Assembly: GCA_008973525.1 (NCBI GenBank)
Contig: WACJ01000109.1
Coordinates: 806,001 to 870,000 of the forward strand
DNA length: 64,000 bases
Direction of reading: 5' to 3'
Source of the DNA: Stenopsyche tienmushanensis
Taxonomy: Eukaryota > Arthropoda > Insecta > Trichoptera > Stenopsychidae
The position numbers and the translations under genes are program-made. Position 1 is the stretch's first letter. Each line of letters starts with the position of its first letter. Of this stretch, positions 1-12,211 are shown in pieces. The notes below the pieces were generated by a model. That model did no database searches. It had not been told where the DNA came from and was given only the letters and a program-made list of their open reading frames with translations.

Positions 1-1
1 C

Positions 2-1060
2 GTTAGAAACAAGCTTACATTCGCGCCCAAAAAATCAGTAGGGATCATGCTGAAAGGCCCAAAAGGGCTACGCGCGCCGTCAGTCAAACTGGGCGGAGAT
101 GTGGTGCCATTCAAAAAGCACACAACCTATTTGGGCGTCACGTTAAGCGAAGGATGCCAGTTCAAACAAAATATCGCTGACGCGACTGCCAAAGCTGCAA
201 GGGCGTTTAGCAAGATGTCCAGACTTGCTGGAGCGAACTGGGGCCTTAGCAGGGATAACATGCGCATCGCTTATGATGCCATATATGTCAGCATTGCGCT
301 ATACGGAGCCGGGGCATGGTCCGAAAGACTAGGAAGATACGGCATGTGCAAAACCAGCCATAGACGCCTTAACAGTGCACAAAGACTGCCGCTACTCCGC
401 ATCACCGGGGCCTACCGGACAGTCTCAACAGACAGCCTCCCGGTACTAGCTGGAATATTACCCCTCGATCTAAAAATGCAGGTCAGCGCCTGCAAATTTC
501 GACGGGAAAACGGACAAGTAGTTAAAGTCGGCAAACAAGTCCTCAATCCCGAGGACGTGACGATTGTGGGTTCGAGAGATCTGAGAGAGTGGGCACGGAG
601 GGCTGCGTTGGAGGAATGGGAGTGTAGGTGGTCATCTTCGACCACTGGGCGCCATCTTTATTTGTTCTTCGACTCCGTTCAACGGAGGAATAAATTTCCT
701 TGGATATGTCCTAATCACTGGACATCACAGTTCCTCACGGGACATGGCCGTTTTAGCGCTCACTTAATGGGGCTTGGCCTCGCGAACACCTCGGAGTGTC
801 CATGCGGTGATCGGTGCATGGACGCAGATCACATTCTGTGGTCATGTCCTGGGATGGCATCTGAAAGAGAGGAGCTCCTACGCCGAGTGCGCGCGTCACG
901 TGAGGGGCCTGTGGGACACAGGGATCTGGTAGCCCGTCCTGGTGCCTTCAGCGCCTTCAATGCATTTTGCACAAGTTTCGGCGCTAAAGGCGCTCCAGGT
1001 GAGTACTACGAGGCGCATTGGATCGATCCAAGAACCCTCGTGGCTGACGCTGTAACTTAA
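2..1060 (+). pseudogene. R1-clade non-LTR retrotransposon, 3' part of ORF2 (end of reverse transcriptase to C-terminal zinc knuckle)
   Basis: The frame is open from the window's left edge to a TAA stop, so the 5' part lies outside the window. The start of the frame reads like the thumb region after the polymerase core, with the motif YLGVTLSEG near residue 43 of this part. It is followed by the family's AYRTVSTDSLPVLAG block, where the usual text is AYRT-S-AL-VLAG-PLDL. Near the end, CPCGDRCMDADHILWSC is the Cys/His knuckle typical of R1-clade ORF2 proteins. The frame has no internal stop or frameshift over about 350 codons and is GC-richer than its surroundings, so the insertion may be fairly young. 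R1-clade proteins copy their RNA into chromosomal target sites by target-primed reverse transcription. Assignment to R1 rather than a neighbouring clade is from motif recognition only. Confidence 0.8.
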
Positions 1061-1905
1061 CATTCTAGGCCTCCGCCCCCAACTTTCTCGTTCTTTCACT
1101 CTCGTAACCCACACAGTGGCCGTGCGTTTGCCTCCATTTCCCTCTTTGAATTGATTAAATTGATTTATTTATTTTATTTTTGTTATTTATCTATTTAAGT
1201 TATTGAACTATTTTATTTATCTATCATCAATTATTGAATTATTTTATTTATCTATTATCAATTATTGAGTTATCTTATTTATTTATTTATTTACCTATTT
1301 TATGTATTCAATTTATTTACTTATTTAATTTATTTGCTCATTTGTTTGTCAGTCATTTACTTATTTAATTAATTAGTCTATCTATTTATATATTGATGTT
1401 TATTTTACTATTATTAATTTTAAATCTTACTATTATTTATTTGTACTATTTATTTACTTTATTTATTTATTATTATTGCCTTTTTGGGTTTTTTTTTATT
1501 TACTTTATTTATTTATTTATTATTGTTTTTGTTTGAAATTTATCTATTTATTTTATTATTTATATATATTTTACTTTATTTTAATTCTATTATTATTATT
1601 TATTATTAATTTTATTTATTATTATTATTTTATTTTTTATTTATTTATTTGTTTATTTATTATTATTATTATTATTATTTTTAGTATTATTATTATTATT
1701 TATTATTTTTATTCTATGTTGTTCTATGTTCTATTTATGATTATTTTTATTATTATTATTATTATTATTTTTATTTTATTTTTTTACTTACTTTTCACCT
1801 GCGTATTTCACAAGTTGAGTCTGGTAATATAGCGAGTGCTGTTATAGGTTGAATCTCAACCTGGGTACATGCACGTTTTTCAAAGAAAAAAAAAAAAAAA
1901 AAAAA
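1061..1905 (+). repeat. 3' tail of the non-LTR element: short UTR, TTA/TTTA-rich low-complexity tract, poly(A)
   Basis: After the ORF2 stop come about 85 bases of mixed sequence, then roughly 650 bases (about 1150-1790) made almost entirely of TTA, TTTA and ATT units. A short unique stretch follows, then a run of 20 A residues at 1886-1905. The A run is on the strand expected for the 3' end of a retrotransposed copy. An open frame of about 118 codons across the T-rich tract is a composition artefact. It is inferred that the TTA tract belongs to the element and expanded by slippage. Confidence 0.6.
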
Positions 1906-2992
1906 CAGAGTGTTAATATCTGTGATTTATAAATTGTTATGCTTATATATTGTACACTTTTGATTCTTTGAATAAAATAAATATATATCTGTTCGTATTT
2001 TATGCGCTGCCATACCGTTCATTCGATTTTATGCAATGTTTTTTTTAATTTGTTAACATAAATTGTTAACTAAAATATAAAGCTGTATGTTGTATAATCT
2101 TTCTTTTTTTTGATCAACTGTCGCCTGGAGTTTCACTTTAAAAATTAAGATAAAAATTGGCGACCGTGTACAAAAATCAGCCCCTGTCACGATTTTTAAT
2201 GTAATTTTGCAAGGGTCAAAAAAAATTTTTAAGCCTTTTATGTTAAATTTGCTTTTCAGGTATAATGCCTCGCTTAATTTATTAAAAAAGATGTGTCACA
2301 TGAATACATTTCGTTTGAATTTAAAAAGTGGGGTGCCCCAACGAAAGGTCGGCCGCCACCCATCGCTGGAGCCACCGTACGTCGGCTCGCTTTAATGTTG
2401 TTGGCTCAAAGTGCTGAAGAATTAATATGCCCAATAATAATTTATATAAATGTATGTACATTTTGAGCCAGCATGCGTTAACCACACGAGGCGATGTTAT
2501 GTCTGGGATCCCTTGTTACTAAAAAGTCAGTGTTAATTAATGAATGCTCGCTGTGATCATTAATATAATGTGGCCGACACATCACTCAAGCCGCGGGTCG
2601 CTTTCGCTTTTCATACACACCCTTTTCCAAAAACCATACATAAAAATGCACACATACGTGCACTTGTAGTCCAGGAGTGGCCAACCTTGGCATGTGAATG
2701 TCAAAAATAAATATTGAGACATGAAAGCGCTCCAGAGTCGAAATGTTTGGAGACGATTCAAGCTCCGGTGTCATTGAATCGCTTGGAGGACGATAAAAAT
2801 GTCGGCATGCATATTGAGTTGTTGGCATAAAATTTTATGATGCCGATCTTCTTATAGACACGAGCTTGAATATTTCAAAATACGATCAAATTTACGCAGA
2901 AAACGCCAGACGAAATGTTATTAATTTTATTGAAACATAATATGTTAAATGATAAACCCCACAGGCAACTTTACAATGTGAAAATAATTATA
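1906..2992. other. Intergenic stretch; one short Helitron-like 5' fragment, otherwise nothing recognised
   Basis: At about 1978-2035 the text 'ctgttcgtattttatgcgctgccataccgttcattcgat' (interrupted) resembles the 5' part of the two Helitron-like copies at 14.8 and 16.1 kb, which read tgttcgtatttaatgcgctt then ccataccgttcatccgattg. A GC-richer patch at 2325-2400 and a stretch at 2480-2830 have no convincing coding signal. Confidence 0.35.
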
Positions 2993-4049
2993 TTAGGTTG
3001 GGGAATAAGTTCGTAGCGTTTTTATATTTTTTTGTTTTACAACATTTTTTTTGCTTTTTGACAAAGTGTATAATATTCTTTCGATAGAGCTTTTTCTGTT
3101 CTACAAATCTGTGTTAATAATCTTTTTGAATAATTTAATTTTTTATTACCTTTGAATCTTAAAAATGGAATATCCAGGAGGTGAAAAGCAACATTTTCGA
3201 CACTTAACTCTTTTTCGCTTTTCATCGAGGTCAAACGGCTACTGAAGCAGCCCGGAACATTTGCAACGTATACGGAGAAGGTGTTATAGGTGAGTCTACA
3301 GCACGAAAATGGTTTGCAAAGTTCAAAAATGGTGATTTTGATGTTCTCAACATCTCGCCCGCCATCGAGCAGCACGCGGTCATAAACAGCACTTTTTGTA
3401 CCGAATCGTCACGGAAGATGAAAAATGGTGCCTACATATAAACATGAATCAAATAAAGGAATGGGTGACTCCAGAAGATATGCCAAAGCCAAGAGTCAAG
3501 CCTGACCTCCATCCAAAGAAGGCTATGATCTGCGTTTGGTAGGACTGGGAGTGCACGGTGCATTGGGAAATGCTCGAAAGGAATACCACGATCAACAAGG
3601 AGCTTTACAAAGCCCAGATACACCGCGTTAAAGACGCTATTCAACTGAAAATATCCCATCGACAAGGCCAAATCATATTCCTTCACAACAACGCCAAGCT
3701 CCATGTTGCATAAGTCGTCAAAGCTGAACTCCAAGAGCTCGAATGAAAGATCCTTCAGCATCCGTCGTATTCTTCAGACCTTGCACCGACAGATTATGAT
3801 CGTTTCCACTGCCTGTCGAACCATATGAGAGGCGTCACCTTCAACAATGAAGACGACCTCAAAAACTGCATCAACAAGTTTTTCGATACCAGACCGGGTG
3901 ATTTTTGGCAGAACGGCATCGATAAATTGGTCGAAAGGTAAGAGGAGGTAGTAAACAGCAACGGCGAACACATAATCAATTAATTTATTGTTAAAACTAT
4001 TGATATTTTTTTTTTGATAAAAACGCTACGAACTTATTCCCCAAGCTAA
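2993..4049 (+). mobile_element. mariner transposon, nearly full outline with both terminal inverted repeats, transposase dead
   Basis: The ends are imperfect inverted repeats. The left end starts ttaggttggggaataagttc and the right end is its reverse complement with one mismatch in about 33 bases. TA dinucleotides flank both ends (2991-2992 and 4050-4051), as expected for mariner insertion. The plus strand encodes an N-terminal helix-turn-helix (TEAARNIC-like, then VIGESTARKWFAKF). An internal deletion follows, and the frame resumes at a catalytic segment with IVTEDEKW, the LHPKKAMICVW block and DLAPTDY. The second catalytic Asp, usually in HDNARPH, reads HNNAKLH, and several in-frame stops are present (for example TAG at about 3541). 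It is therefore an inactive relic. Minus-strand open frames here are shadows. It is a different family from the six copies with ttaggttgtccc ends. Confidence 0.85.
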
Positions 4050-4143
4050 TATATATATATATAATATATACTTCGAAATAATATACAATAGAACTCATCT
4101 GTCTAAATCCAATGAAATTTAAATGTAAAGTACATAAACATTT

Positions 4144-4183
4144 CACTCAATAAGTTTAAAGGATCCTATAAATTTATTGAGTG
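4144..4183. repeat. Small fold-back of a mariner-type terminal repeat (cactcaataagttta / taaatttattgagtg)
   Basis: Two 15-base arms (4144-4158 and 4169-4183) are inverted copies with one mismatch, around a 10-base centre containing GGATCC. The sequence ttattgagtgat recurs at about 24542-24553 and 44122-44133 after 'cctacgaac', so these look like solo ends of one DNA-transposon family. Confidence 0.4.
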
Positions 4184-4936
4184 ATGCATTATGCTAAAAC
4201 CCAAATGTGTTGAATAAAAATGGCGAATTGTGGACGATTTATAGATTATTTTTTTATGAATAATGGAAGCATATTTTTGAGACTCACGTCATGTAGCATA
4301 CGACATCAGCAAACAAAGGCGACTATAAAATCAATAAGCTCTTATTCATAAAGTAATTATTAAAACTGTGTAAAAATTTAAAATCAACAAAGCTTTGGTG
4401 TATTAATTATATTATATCAAAAAGTCATTTAGATACATTTAATTGAAAATTTTCTTAAGCACGCTGTAGTGATGCTGCAATATTCTAAAAATAATAATTT
4501 AAATTGAAAACCATTATATTTAGCAACCATACAATGATTTCAATGGTAAACATAAGCCGAATAGAAATATAATATTGTAGGAGAAAAATAATCCATAGAA
4601 CAAAGAGAAACCGGTGAACATGACAACAATAAAGCGGAAACTTAAATTCAATTACTTGAGACATCAGCTGAAATACTTTGGCATCGAAGTGTCCACTATA
4701 ACATTGAGGATGAGGTTGTTTAAATCTAATTTTGAAGCTGCTCAATAAAGATTTGTCTTTGTACAACAGCACTAAAACCATGGGCTATATCATACCATGT
4801 TGCTTAAAGAGTGTTTTGGCTATAATTATATAAAAACAGTTGATATATAATATGAGTTTTAATGTTATAATTCATAAATGACAATCAGAATCAATTGTGA
4901 TAAAATATTATTTTTTAAGTCAAAATTCAGTTTCTA
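4184..4936. other. Intergenic, AT-rich, nothing recognised
   Basis: No coding region, RNA gene or repeat could be supported. A 98-codon minus-strand open frame at 4485-4781 shows no known motif and is probably chance. Confidence 0.4.
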
Positions 4937-5759
4937 TTGGGCTGTCCCATAAGTTTCTTTCGTTTTCATATTAAGAAATAAATAAACAATAATTTGTATT
5001 ACATCAAAATTTATTGAATAATATATTATCCATTATATTCTATTACCTTTTTCCATCTCTTCGGATGCCTCATAATGCCTTCTTGCCAAAATTTTTCAGA
5101 TTTGTTGGCAAAATATTGATCAAGGTACATTTTTATATAATTTTTTGAATTAAAATTTTTACCACGTAAAGACTTTTTCAATGAAAGAAATAAATAATAA
5201 TCTGAGGGGGCAATGTCCAGAGAGTATGGAGGATGAGGTAAAACATCCCAGTCAAATGATAATAATTTATTTCTGACGAGCAAAGACACATGAGGCGTGG
5301 CGTTATCGTGATGAAAAACCCCTCGTCTGTTTGCTAATTCTGGCTAGTTTCTGGCAATTGCATCCTTTAGATTATCTAGTTGGAAACAATATTTTGTTGA
5401 ATTGATCATTTCACGTTGCTGAAGTAGCTCATAATAAACTACCCCCTTCCAGTTCCACCAAATGCATAGAAAAACTTTTTTTGGATGAAGGCCAGGTTTA
5501 GCTACAGTTAAAGATTCTGTACCCTTGGTCCGAGACCGTTTACGTTGGATATTCTCATAGAGTATCCAAATTTCATCTCCAGTGACAAGTCTCTTCAAAA
5601 AAGGTTGGCTATTATGTCGTCGTAGAAGAAGATCGCATATTGAAATACGCTGAAGTTTATTCGATTAAGTCGATTGATGTAGCCCAATTTTGTCAGATTA
5701 TTGGCTGGCTATGATTAGATCGGTGTTTATTTGCGAAAGAAACTTATGAGACAACCTAA
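4937..5759 (-). mobile_element. mariner family 'ttaggttgtccc', copy A (internally deleted)
   Basis: The inverted ends ttgggctgtcccataag (left) and cttatgagacaacctaa (right) are flanked by TA on both sides. Read on the minus strand, the remnant holds VTGDE-WILYEN, PGLHPKKV and the W-W-KGVVYYELL block. Further on are a degenerate HDNA-PH region and LPHPPYSLDIAPSDYYLF, followed by the C-terminal YFANKSEKFWQEGIMRHPKRW. The 5' repeat runs directly into the codons for 'NTDLIIA', so the first helix-turn-helix of a normal mariner transposase is absent. Part of the second helix-turn-helix is also gone. Stops and frame breaks make it non-functional. The element is 823 bp, against about 1.3 kb for a typical full mariner. 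Confidence 0.85.
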
Positions 5760-8700
5760 TATATTTATTGAGCATTCCTGAATATTTTATATGTATTTGA
5801 GAAACATTAAAAGCTTAAAAATTGTACGAATTATATTCGTGCAGCTCGTTAAAAATTTGCTAAACGCCCGAAATTGAAAGAATTTCATTCAAAATTATAT
5901 CTATATAAGGCTTATACGGGCCTATCGTTTGAGCAAATATTGGAATTGATAAGACAATATGAGATGGTTCTTCGCATGCCCAGTTATTCGAACCAAATAT
6001 TTGATTCGAAGAAGTATCCAGTCACGCGAAAGCCACATTATCGTGTATCTGCATAAATAGTACTTCATTTTTGATTCCCAATTTATTAGGTTCGGTAGCG
6101 TTCACGAATTTTCTTTTATCAGCCCGAATTATTTTTGCCGGAAGGAGCGATTAGGATCTTTCGCAATAAATTTTAATTAAACGCGATTTTTCTCATTGAA
6201 TGTTAACCGTTATTGCGCATGGGGTGACATCCTGTCGTTTGGCGCGCGTTAAGTGGGTGACATCATTAAATGGGTTGTGTTTGACCGCCCGTTTAAAGGA
6301 TTGGGGTAGGCGCTCGGTGGATTTATTGTTTCGGGGATTAAATCAACGCATTGCAAGAAGCGTAATTTAAAAAAATGATAAGCCATTGAGGATTCGGCCA
6401 AACGACAGCGCCAATTTAGCCCGTGATGTTAACAGATGAAAATAATTAAAAAAGCATTAGAACTCCGTCGACTCGTACTTTCACTCTTTTTCGCCTAATT
6501 AATTATCCTTAATCGTCGGTCGGCACGCCATATAAAGGCGTACAAAATAATTTATTATTGAAAGAAAAACCCATTCGCAAAATGAAACTTGCCATTTTTT
6601 CCCCAATTCACTTCATGGCACCAATTCGTCTTTTTTTCGCCAGTGACAATTTTTTGACGAGCGCAGACCGTATTTCCACCGAAGCAAACGTAATTATACA
6701 CATGTGACGCTAATCCTTATTTATTGTCGGGGCTTTATTTAAATTTACGCACCCCGAATGAGGGGCGACCGAAAGTTTCTCCAAAAAAAAGAGGAAAATC
6801 TTAAAAAACATATAAATTGATACAAATGATCCCCTTCACTGCCATTTTAGTGGAGCGTGAAAACCTCGGTTACTTCAAATTTTTCATCCCCTTTCTCACT
6901 ATCACACACTCGACTGAACCTAATCTATATTAATTGCGAAACACACGAAAAGGGGACATAATATTTTTTTAAAGTGCACACATTTGAGAATTTCATTATT
7001 TTACAGGTACTATGCTGTTGATTTGATGCTAAAATATTTACTTCAATCCAAGCAATTACATAATCATACTTTAGGGATGCCCATAATAATTAATTTACAA
7101 CTTTTATAATATCACTCAATTTATTAACGCTGCATCTATATCTAATATGAATCTCAAAGTAAAATAAATGTATTATGTCCTATATATAGGTCAATGGGCA
7201 TATTTGGGTTTATACTATAATTTCGTGAAATTAAGCAGCTTTATCTATTGAGCACTCCCGTTATGTAATAATCATATCAGATTTATATAACAAATTGCTT
7301 GTTATATAAATATTATTTATAACTTGAGACATTTCCACGCAGTGAGCATCATCCAATTCAACTCAATGTATTGAAATTGATTAGAGTATTTCTATTAATC
7401 CCATTGGGTTTCCTATGTAACAAGAAGATGCTCATTTTTAAAACTTAATTGTATTTAATTCATGTATTTGAGAATAGATATTGATTTAAGTAATTTGCCC
7501 GATTGTTGACTTTGTGGCTTCCTGGATCTTGATGACCTTTAAAATATTCAATTCCTAAGACAATATCAAATGGAAAACACCAACGACTAATTATAGATAT
7601 GCTACATTTATGAAGGACTTATTTCATTTAGGGCATGTATATTTTTCCATAAAAATGAGAGATTTTCATTTTTAAAAACCATGTGGGAGTGGCATATCAT
7701 TTAAGATTTTTCGTCATAATTTCTCTATGATGGCTATTTTCATAAAAGCAATTATATGCATAAATGCTCACAGAAGAGACCCTTGATCTTCTCAAAAATG
7801 TTTTAAATCAGTCTTTAATACTTATGATAAAATGATACAACTTGTCTAACAATTTTTGAAATCACTTCTTAAAATTTTTGTTCTCTGACTTCAACGGCTC
7901 AGATTTAAATCCTGATTGTGAAAATCATCATGCAAACAAATTTGTAGTTCATTGAAATTCTATTCAAACAATATTTTATCCTAAAACCGTTCATCTTTAT
8001 CTTTTCGCATGATTTATTAATGTGATTTGTGCCAACTTTTGATTCGTGGATATTTTAAATCATTTTACAAATGGGGTATATATTCAGAGATTTAATAAAG
8101 GAAAATAATACCAGGTAAAAATTTGGAGATTCATTGATCTAATTATGGATATGTTCATGGCGTATGAAACATGTTTGGGAATCTCTTCCCTTAAAAATGG
8201 CAAATGCGTTGCCTTTCAGCTTAATAGAATCGTACGCCCACGGTGGGTCTTTCTGCTTCCGAAGTATACGTTCTGGTCTTTTAAATTTGGAAAAAGGTTA
8301 GCAAGAGCTTATATTCGCTCTGTCCTTCACGATGTCGGCATTCGGAATGGAAAATTCCATTTTATAACTCTTATTTCCATAGAGCCGGCTTAATATGCTA
8401 AACGGTTTAAGCGTATAAAGAACAAGACGTAGGTGGGTTCGTGCCTCAACGCGCATTTTATTACATCGAAATGGCTTTATTTTGTCTACTCCTGTACAGC
8501 CGAAATACACGTGTATTTTATGATGAAGCGAATGCTACCTGATCAATGCAAACGGCCTAATCCGGACATATGCCATGATTTACATCCATTCGTGTACAAA
8601 GAATCGATGGCCATCCCGGCTACAAAGTGTTATGCTCGCCTTTCGAAATTCATTGAACAACCATTCAAAATATTTATATGAATATCTACGGTGTGTGTTT

Positions 8701-9226
8701 GTGCTCTTTGTGATCGTTCGCAGCCATAAAATGTCGAGTATCATTGATATGGGCAAAATTAGGGTTTATTCCAGAAGAGGATCGGACAGAAGAAAATATA
8801 TTCAAGTAGTTCTCGTTGGGCGTATTTACCTCATATTAATACCGTAGCTTATGATTGGTCAAGTCTCTCAAAATAGACGATAAATAAGCAGAGGTGTACC
8901 TGAAACAAAGGACGGAATATTAGTATACTTAATCGCCAATAATATGAAATCAAACAATATAAATTGGCAAAGGATGTCCGTGTAAAAGCTAAAATTCGCC
9001 ATATTAATTTTCATTGGCACGACTCTACTAATAAATAAATCATACAATTTGTATATCCTTATGATATTTTTTCATCATATTTAATTAAAATCATTCAATC
9101 AATTATATTCTTATACATCGATCTCCAACAACTTAGAGCAGCTATTAAAATATTAAACAAATCGATTAAGCTATTTCATATCTTAATAAAATCCAATAGA
9201 ATTGATGGGTTGTTTGATATTATTCC
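5760..9226. other. 3.5 kb without a supported gene
   Basis: 6060-6900 is mixed, GC-richer, non-repetitive sequence with several TTAATTA-type homeodomain-like words. It has no frame of useful length. 8145-8850 carries overlapping short open frames of 70-90 codons in several frames, none with a known motif and none clearly better than the others. The remainder is AT-rich. A conserved non-coding or regulatory role for 6.06-6.9 kb is possible but only inferred from composition. Confidence 0.4.
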
Positions 9227-9230
9227 TTAA

Positions 9231-10150
9231 GGCGTCTTCTCACTTTACAAATTTAAAAAAAACGATTTTTATTTTATTTTAAATTTTGAAAGTACATATT
9301 TTCAAAAATGTTATATCGAAGTTTCATAAAGATCGGACGAGTCTAACTATATTTTTGGGCGACCGTTAGGTGACTACCTGAGAGCACCCGGCTGCATACG
9401 TATTGTTCAGACTCATGGTGCAAGTACAAGAAAGTGGTGAAAAACAATCAGATAGAAACTTTTAAACATCCTTCTGCTCTAGCTGAGGATGTTCACGAGG
9501 TTTTGAAACCGATTTATGAAGATCTTCGGAGGAAATACCCAAAATAACAACGAGTGTTTCAACAGCTGTGTCTGGGCAATTTTTCTGCAACCAAAACTTT
9601 AAACGCGTTTATCTCAAAACAAGGTTTTTCGGTGGCTTGTTGATTAAATTTCGGAAACTATCCAGCCGATTGTCATGAAATTTGAATGACATATTCTTCA
9701 TAGTTATGGCTATAGTGCATATCATCAGTTTTTTGAAATTTTGATTTTAAGTAAATTTTTTTTACAAAAAACTGCAAAAAAAACGCGTTTTTTTTTACTT
9801 TTTCGTAAAACATGCGCCATTTTGTTATTTTCGCAAATATCAAAAATCTGATGATATGCGCTATAGCCACTGATATACTGAATCTAAAACTGTTTTATTT
9901 TTTTGTTTCAAATGACCCATCTCGGTGATACCATCAACAAGCCACGTACATAAAATTTCTACACGGGTTTTTCGATGCTACTGTTTTATTATAATAATTG
10001 TTGAAAAAAATAAAAATATATTTTTTTCATTTACTTAAAAGATGTGTTTATTACATAAGATCCATTTTATCTCATAATTTTTAGCGAAAATCCTCGAAAA
10101 AAAATCGTGAAAATAGCTTATTTTTGAGGCGCCTAAAGTGAGAAGACGCC
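9231..10150 (+). mobile_element. Kolobok-like DNA transposon, deletion derivative with TTAA target duplications
   Basis: A perfect 17-base inverted repeat (ggcgtcttctcacttta at 9231-9247, complement at 10134-10150) is flanked on both sides by TTAA (9227-9230 and 10151-10154). The plus-strand segment 9374-9547 encodes the end of a transposase with SDSWCKYKK, then ALAEDVHEVLKPIYEDLRR. This matches the DSWC-(Y/W)-x(n)-LP-x-V-x(3)-KPI(Y/F)-x-DL pattern I know from Mutator-type/Kolobok transposases of animals. Most of the coding region is missing. The right half forms a nested fold-back: gtggcttgttgat at 9632 pairs with its complement at 9933-9945, and a roughly 30-base arm around 9705 pairs with one around 9840. 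TTAA duplications also occur in piggyBac, but the DSWC motif and the GGCG ends argue for Kolobok. Confidence 0.7.
9374..9547 (+). pseudogene. C-terminal fragment of Kolobok-like (Mutator-type) transposase
   Basis: The frame opens after a stop at 9371-9373 and ends at TAA 9545-9547, giving 57 codons. Visible motifs are HTYCSDSWCKYKK and VHEVLKPIYEDLRRKYPK. In intact relatives this block is followed by a Leu-rich segment and a TQN-NES-N motif. Here the frame stops just after KYPK, and a frameshifted stretch (QQLCLGNFSATKT) follows. It lies within the TIR-bounded element and is non-functional. Confidence 0.65.
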
Positions 10151-10534
10151 TTAAGTTAAAACTACAATATTTAGCTATTAAAAAATGAGATTAGGTGGAA
10201 TACATTTATTAATCATCCATTGTGATCTTGAGACCAAACGATCGTCGATGCAGAATTTAATCATATTTGTTTTCTTTAAAGTCAGTTTTGCATTCAAAAG
10301 AACAAATTTGTATGATATTCCGAGATAAATATCTATTAGGCTTAAATTATATCATCAGTATCAATACTTAATAGCCATATTTTTTGCTAGGGAATGACAT
10401 TTATTTATTAAAGAAATTTTACCAGCGTAAAAATAATTTTTCAAATCGCTTTTTGAAAAAGTCCTTTGGATTTTACTTGAAAAACTTATCCAAATGCATT
10501 TTTACTTCTTCAATGTTTTTATTTTTTTACGTCT

Positions 10535-10990
10535 TAATATATGTTCTAAAGATCTGAAAAGGTAGAATCTGACAGCGCAAGATCTGGTGAATAGACTGGA
10601 TGAAGTAAAATGTTCAATTCAAGCTCCCTTATTTTTCCTGAGCTATTTCTGGAGCATACAGTCTTGCGTTTTCGTGAAGAAGAATCCTTTTTTAGTTATT
10701 GACCAAAGCATATTGTTTTTATATGTTCTCTTCTTCCATTCGATCGAATTGTTTGCCATAAATGATTACTGTAACGATCTAATCGAGTTTGAGCAATTCA
10801 TAATGAATAACTCCAGATAAATACCACCACAAACAAAGAAGTATCTTCTTTATTGTTTGTATCGATCATGAGGTTCAAACAGGTACTTGTCTGATAAAAA
10901 ACCATTATTTTTTCATACAGAATTATTACACAGCATCCATTTCTCATCTCCAGTTACAATTCTCCACTAAAACGGTCTAATCTTCTTCAT
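10535..10990 (-). pseudogene. Degenerate mariner-type transposase remnant (separate family)
   Basis: Read on the minus strand, the segment contains RIVTGDEKWMLCNNS at about 10930-10960, with the first catalytic Asp. Further along is a W-x-G-x-I-x-YELL-like stretch broken over two frames. Next is a decayed second catalytic block, and then YSPDLALSDSTF near 10560-10590 before the fragment ends. Several frameshifts and stops separate these blocks. No terminal repeats were recognised. The order and spacing of the blocks match a mariner transposase, but the words differ from all the other mariner copies in this window. Confidence 0.6.
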
Positions 10991-12211
10991 ACCGAGACAA
11001 AAGTTATTTATTCCATACATTTATTTTATTAAAATATTGATGTGGGGAAATTTTGATCCTCGTTTTCAGCCAGATTGGATTAATTAACATAAATCAGATT
11101 TAAATTCCACCTCTTGTTGGCGGAATAAAAATAACATAAAAGTGCATTTATTGCACATGACCCCCTGCCGACTCGATGCATTCAGCTTTTAGCTATTACG
11201 ATGAAAGGTCATAAAATAAATTTTGATTGTATACACTTCCGTTCGTAAAGCGTCGGAATCACAAACGCATAAAAGAGCATATGGACTTTTTTATTTCACG
11301 AACACATCCAAATATTATTTCATCGCTCATCAAAGCGGTTATTATTTAATTTTTACTTGCATATATAAACACGGGGCTTCCTATTTATTTTCAGCGTAAT
11401 TTTCTTGCGGGTGGGGGACACAGTGTGTTCTTACCGCCCCCTACAAAAATATTTAATTGTCTGTTGAAATACGCGTCGGTCCCCGCGTAAAGTTATTTAT
11501 GGACGACTTTATTACGGAGAATCATTGCTTTCGTGATGTTCATGAGATCATGAGGGATTAGAGAAGGAAACTGCTAAGCCCACATAAGGGCTGGATGAGG
11601 GCTATTTAAGGACCAGGACAACGACGAAACGACGATCCCTAATACCCCTCTATTTCGCCGTTTCGCTAATGTTTATATATGGCACCCCAGTTGGCGCACA
11701 TTTGTAAGTCGACACTAAAATTATTAAATAAATATAATAAAAAATGTGGCGGAATATTGTAGGAGACGGATGATGTTTGTGGTACAAATAAAATGCGGTT
11801 AAAACTGAAACCGACTATTTTTACAGCTTTGAAAGCTTCCGCTCCCGAAATGTTGGCTTTTTATGTGCAACAAGAATTCTTTGGATAAAAAATTTAATCT
11901 GAGCTTTGCTAATGTGTTCGTACTGTGACTAAAATGCAGTGAGTGCATTTAAACATTATCAATGTGTTTACTTGCATATAAAAATATTTTTTCGTATAAA
12001 TTTAATAAAACTCTGATACCAATTAATTAACATGCGTTTAATAATGAATAATTTTCATATTTATAATTATTTTTTTTCTTCATAAGGAACCATATTCGTT
12101 ATCGAATATAGGAAATCTACATAGGGGACATTTTCAGGGGATTATTCATGTGTTGCTTTTCTATTTGCCTTCCACATGTGGTAAGGTTTTAGATGAAAGA
12201 AGAATAAAATA
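10991..12211. other. Intergenic, no gene recognised; GC-richer unique stretch 11.1-11.7 kb
   Basis: 11100-11720 is non-repetitive, with moderate GC and short words such as tttatggacg and ggctatttaagg. It has no long frame. It resembles the unique blocks elsewhere in the window (6.1, 13.8, 22.1, 35.7 and 38.2 kb). 11720-12211 is AT-rich filler. Confidence 0.35.

Noticed and set aside
1476..1832. 118-codon plus-strand open frame rich in Ile, Phe, Leu and Tyr, resembling a membrane protein
   Set aside because: It is a translation of a TTA/TTTA low-complexity tract. The apparent hydrophobic protein is a composition artefact.
3037..3979. Four minus-strand open frames of 61-112 codons
   Set aside because: They are antisense shadows of the plus-strand mariner transposase remnant, whose motifs and terminal repeats fix the orientation.
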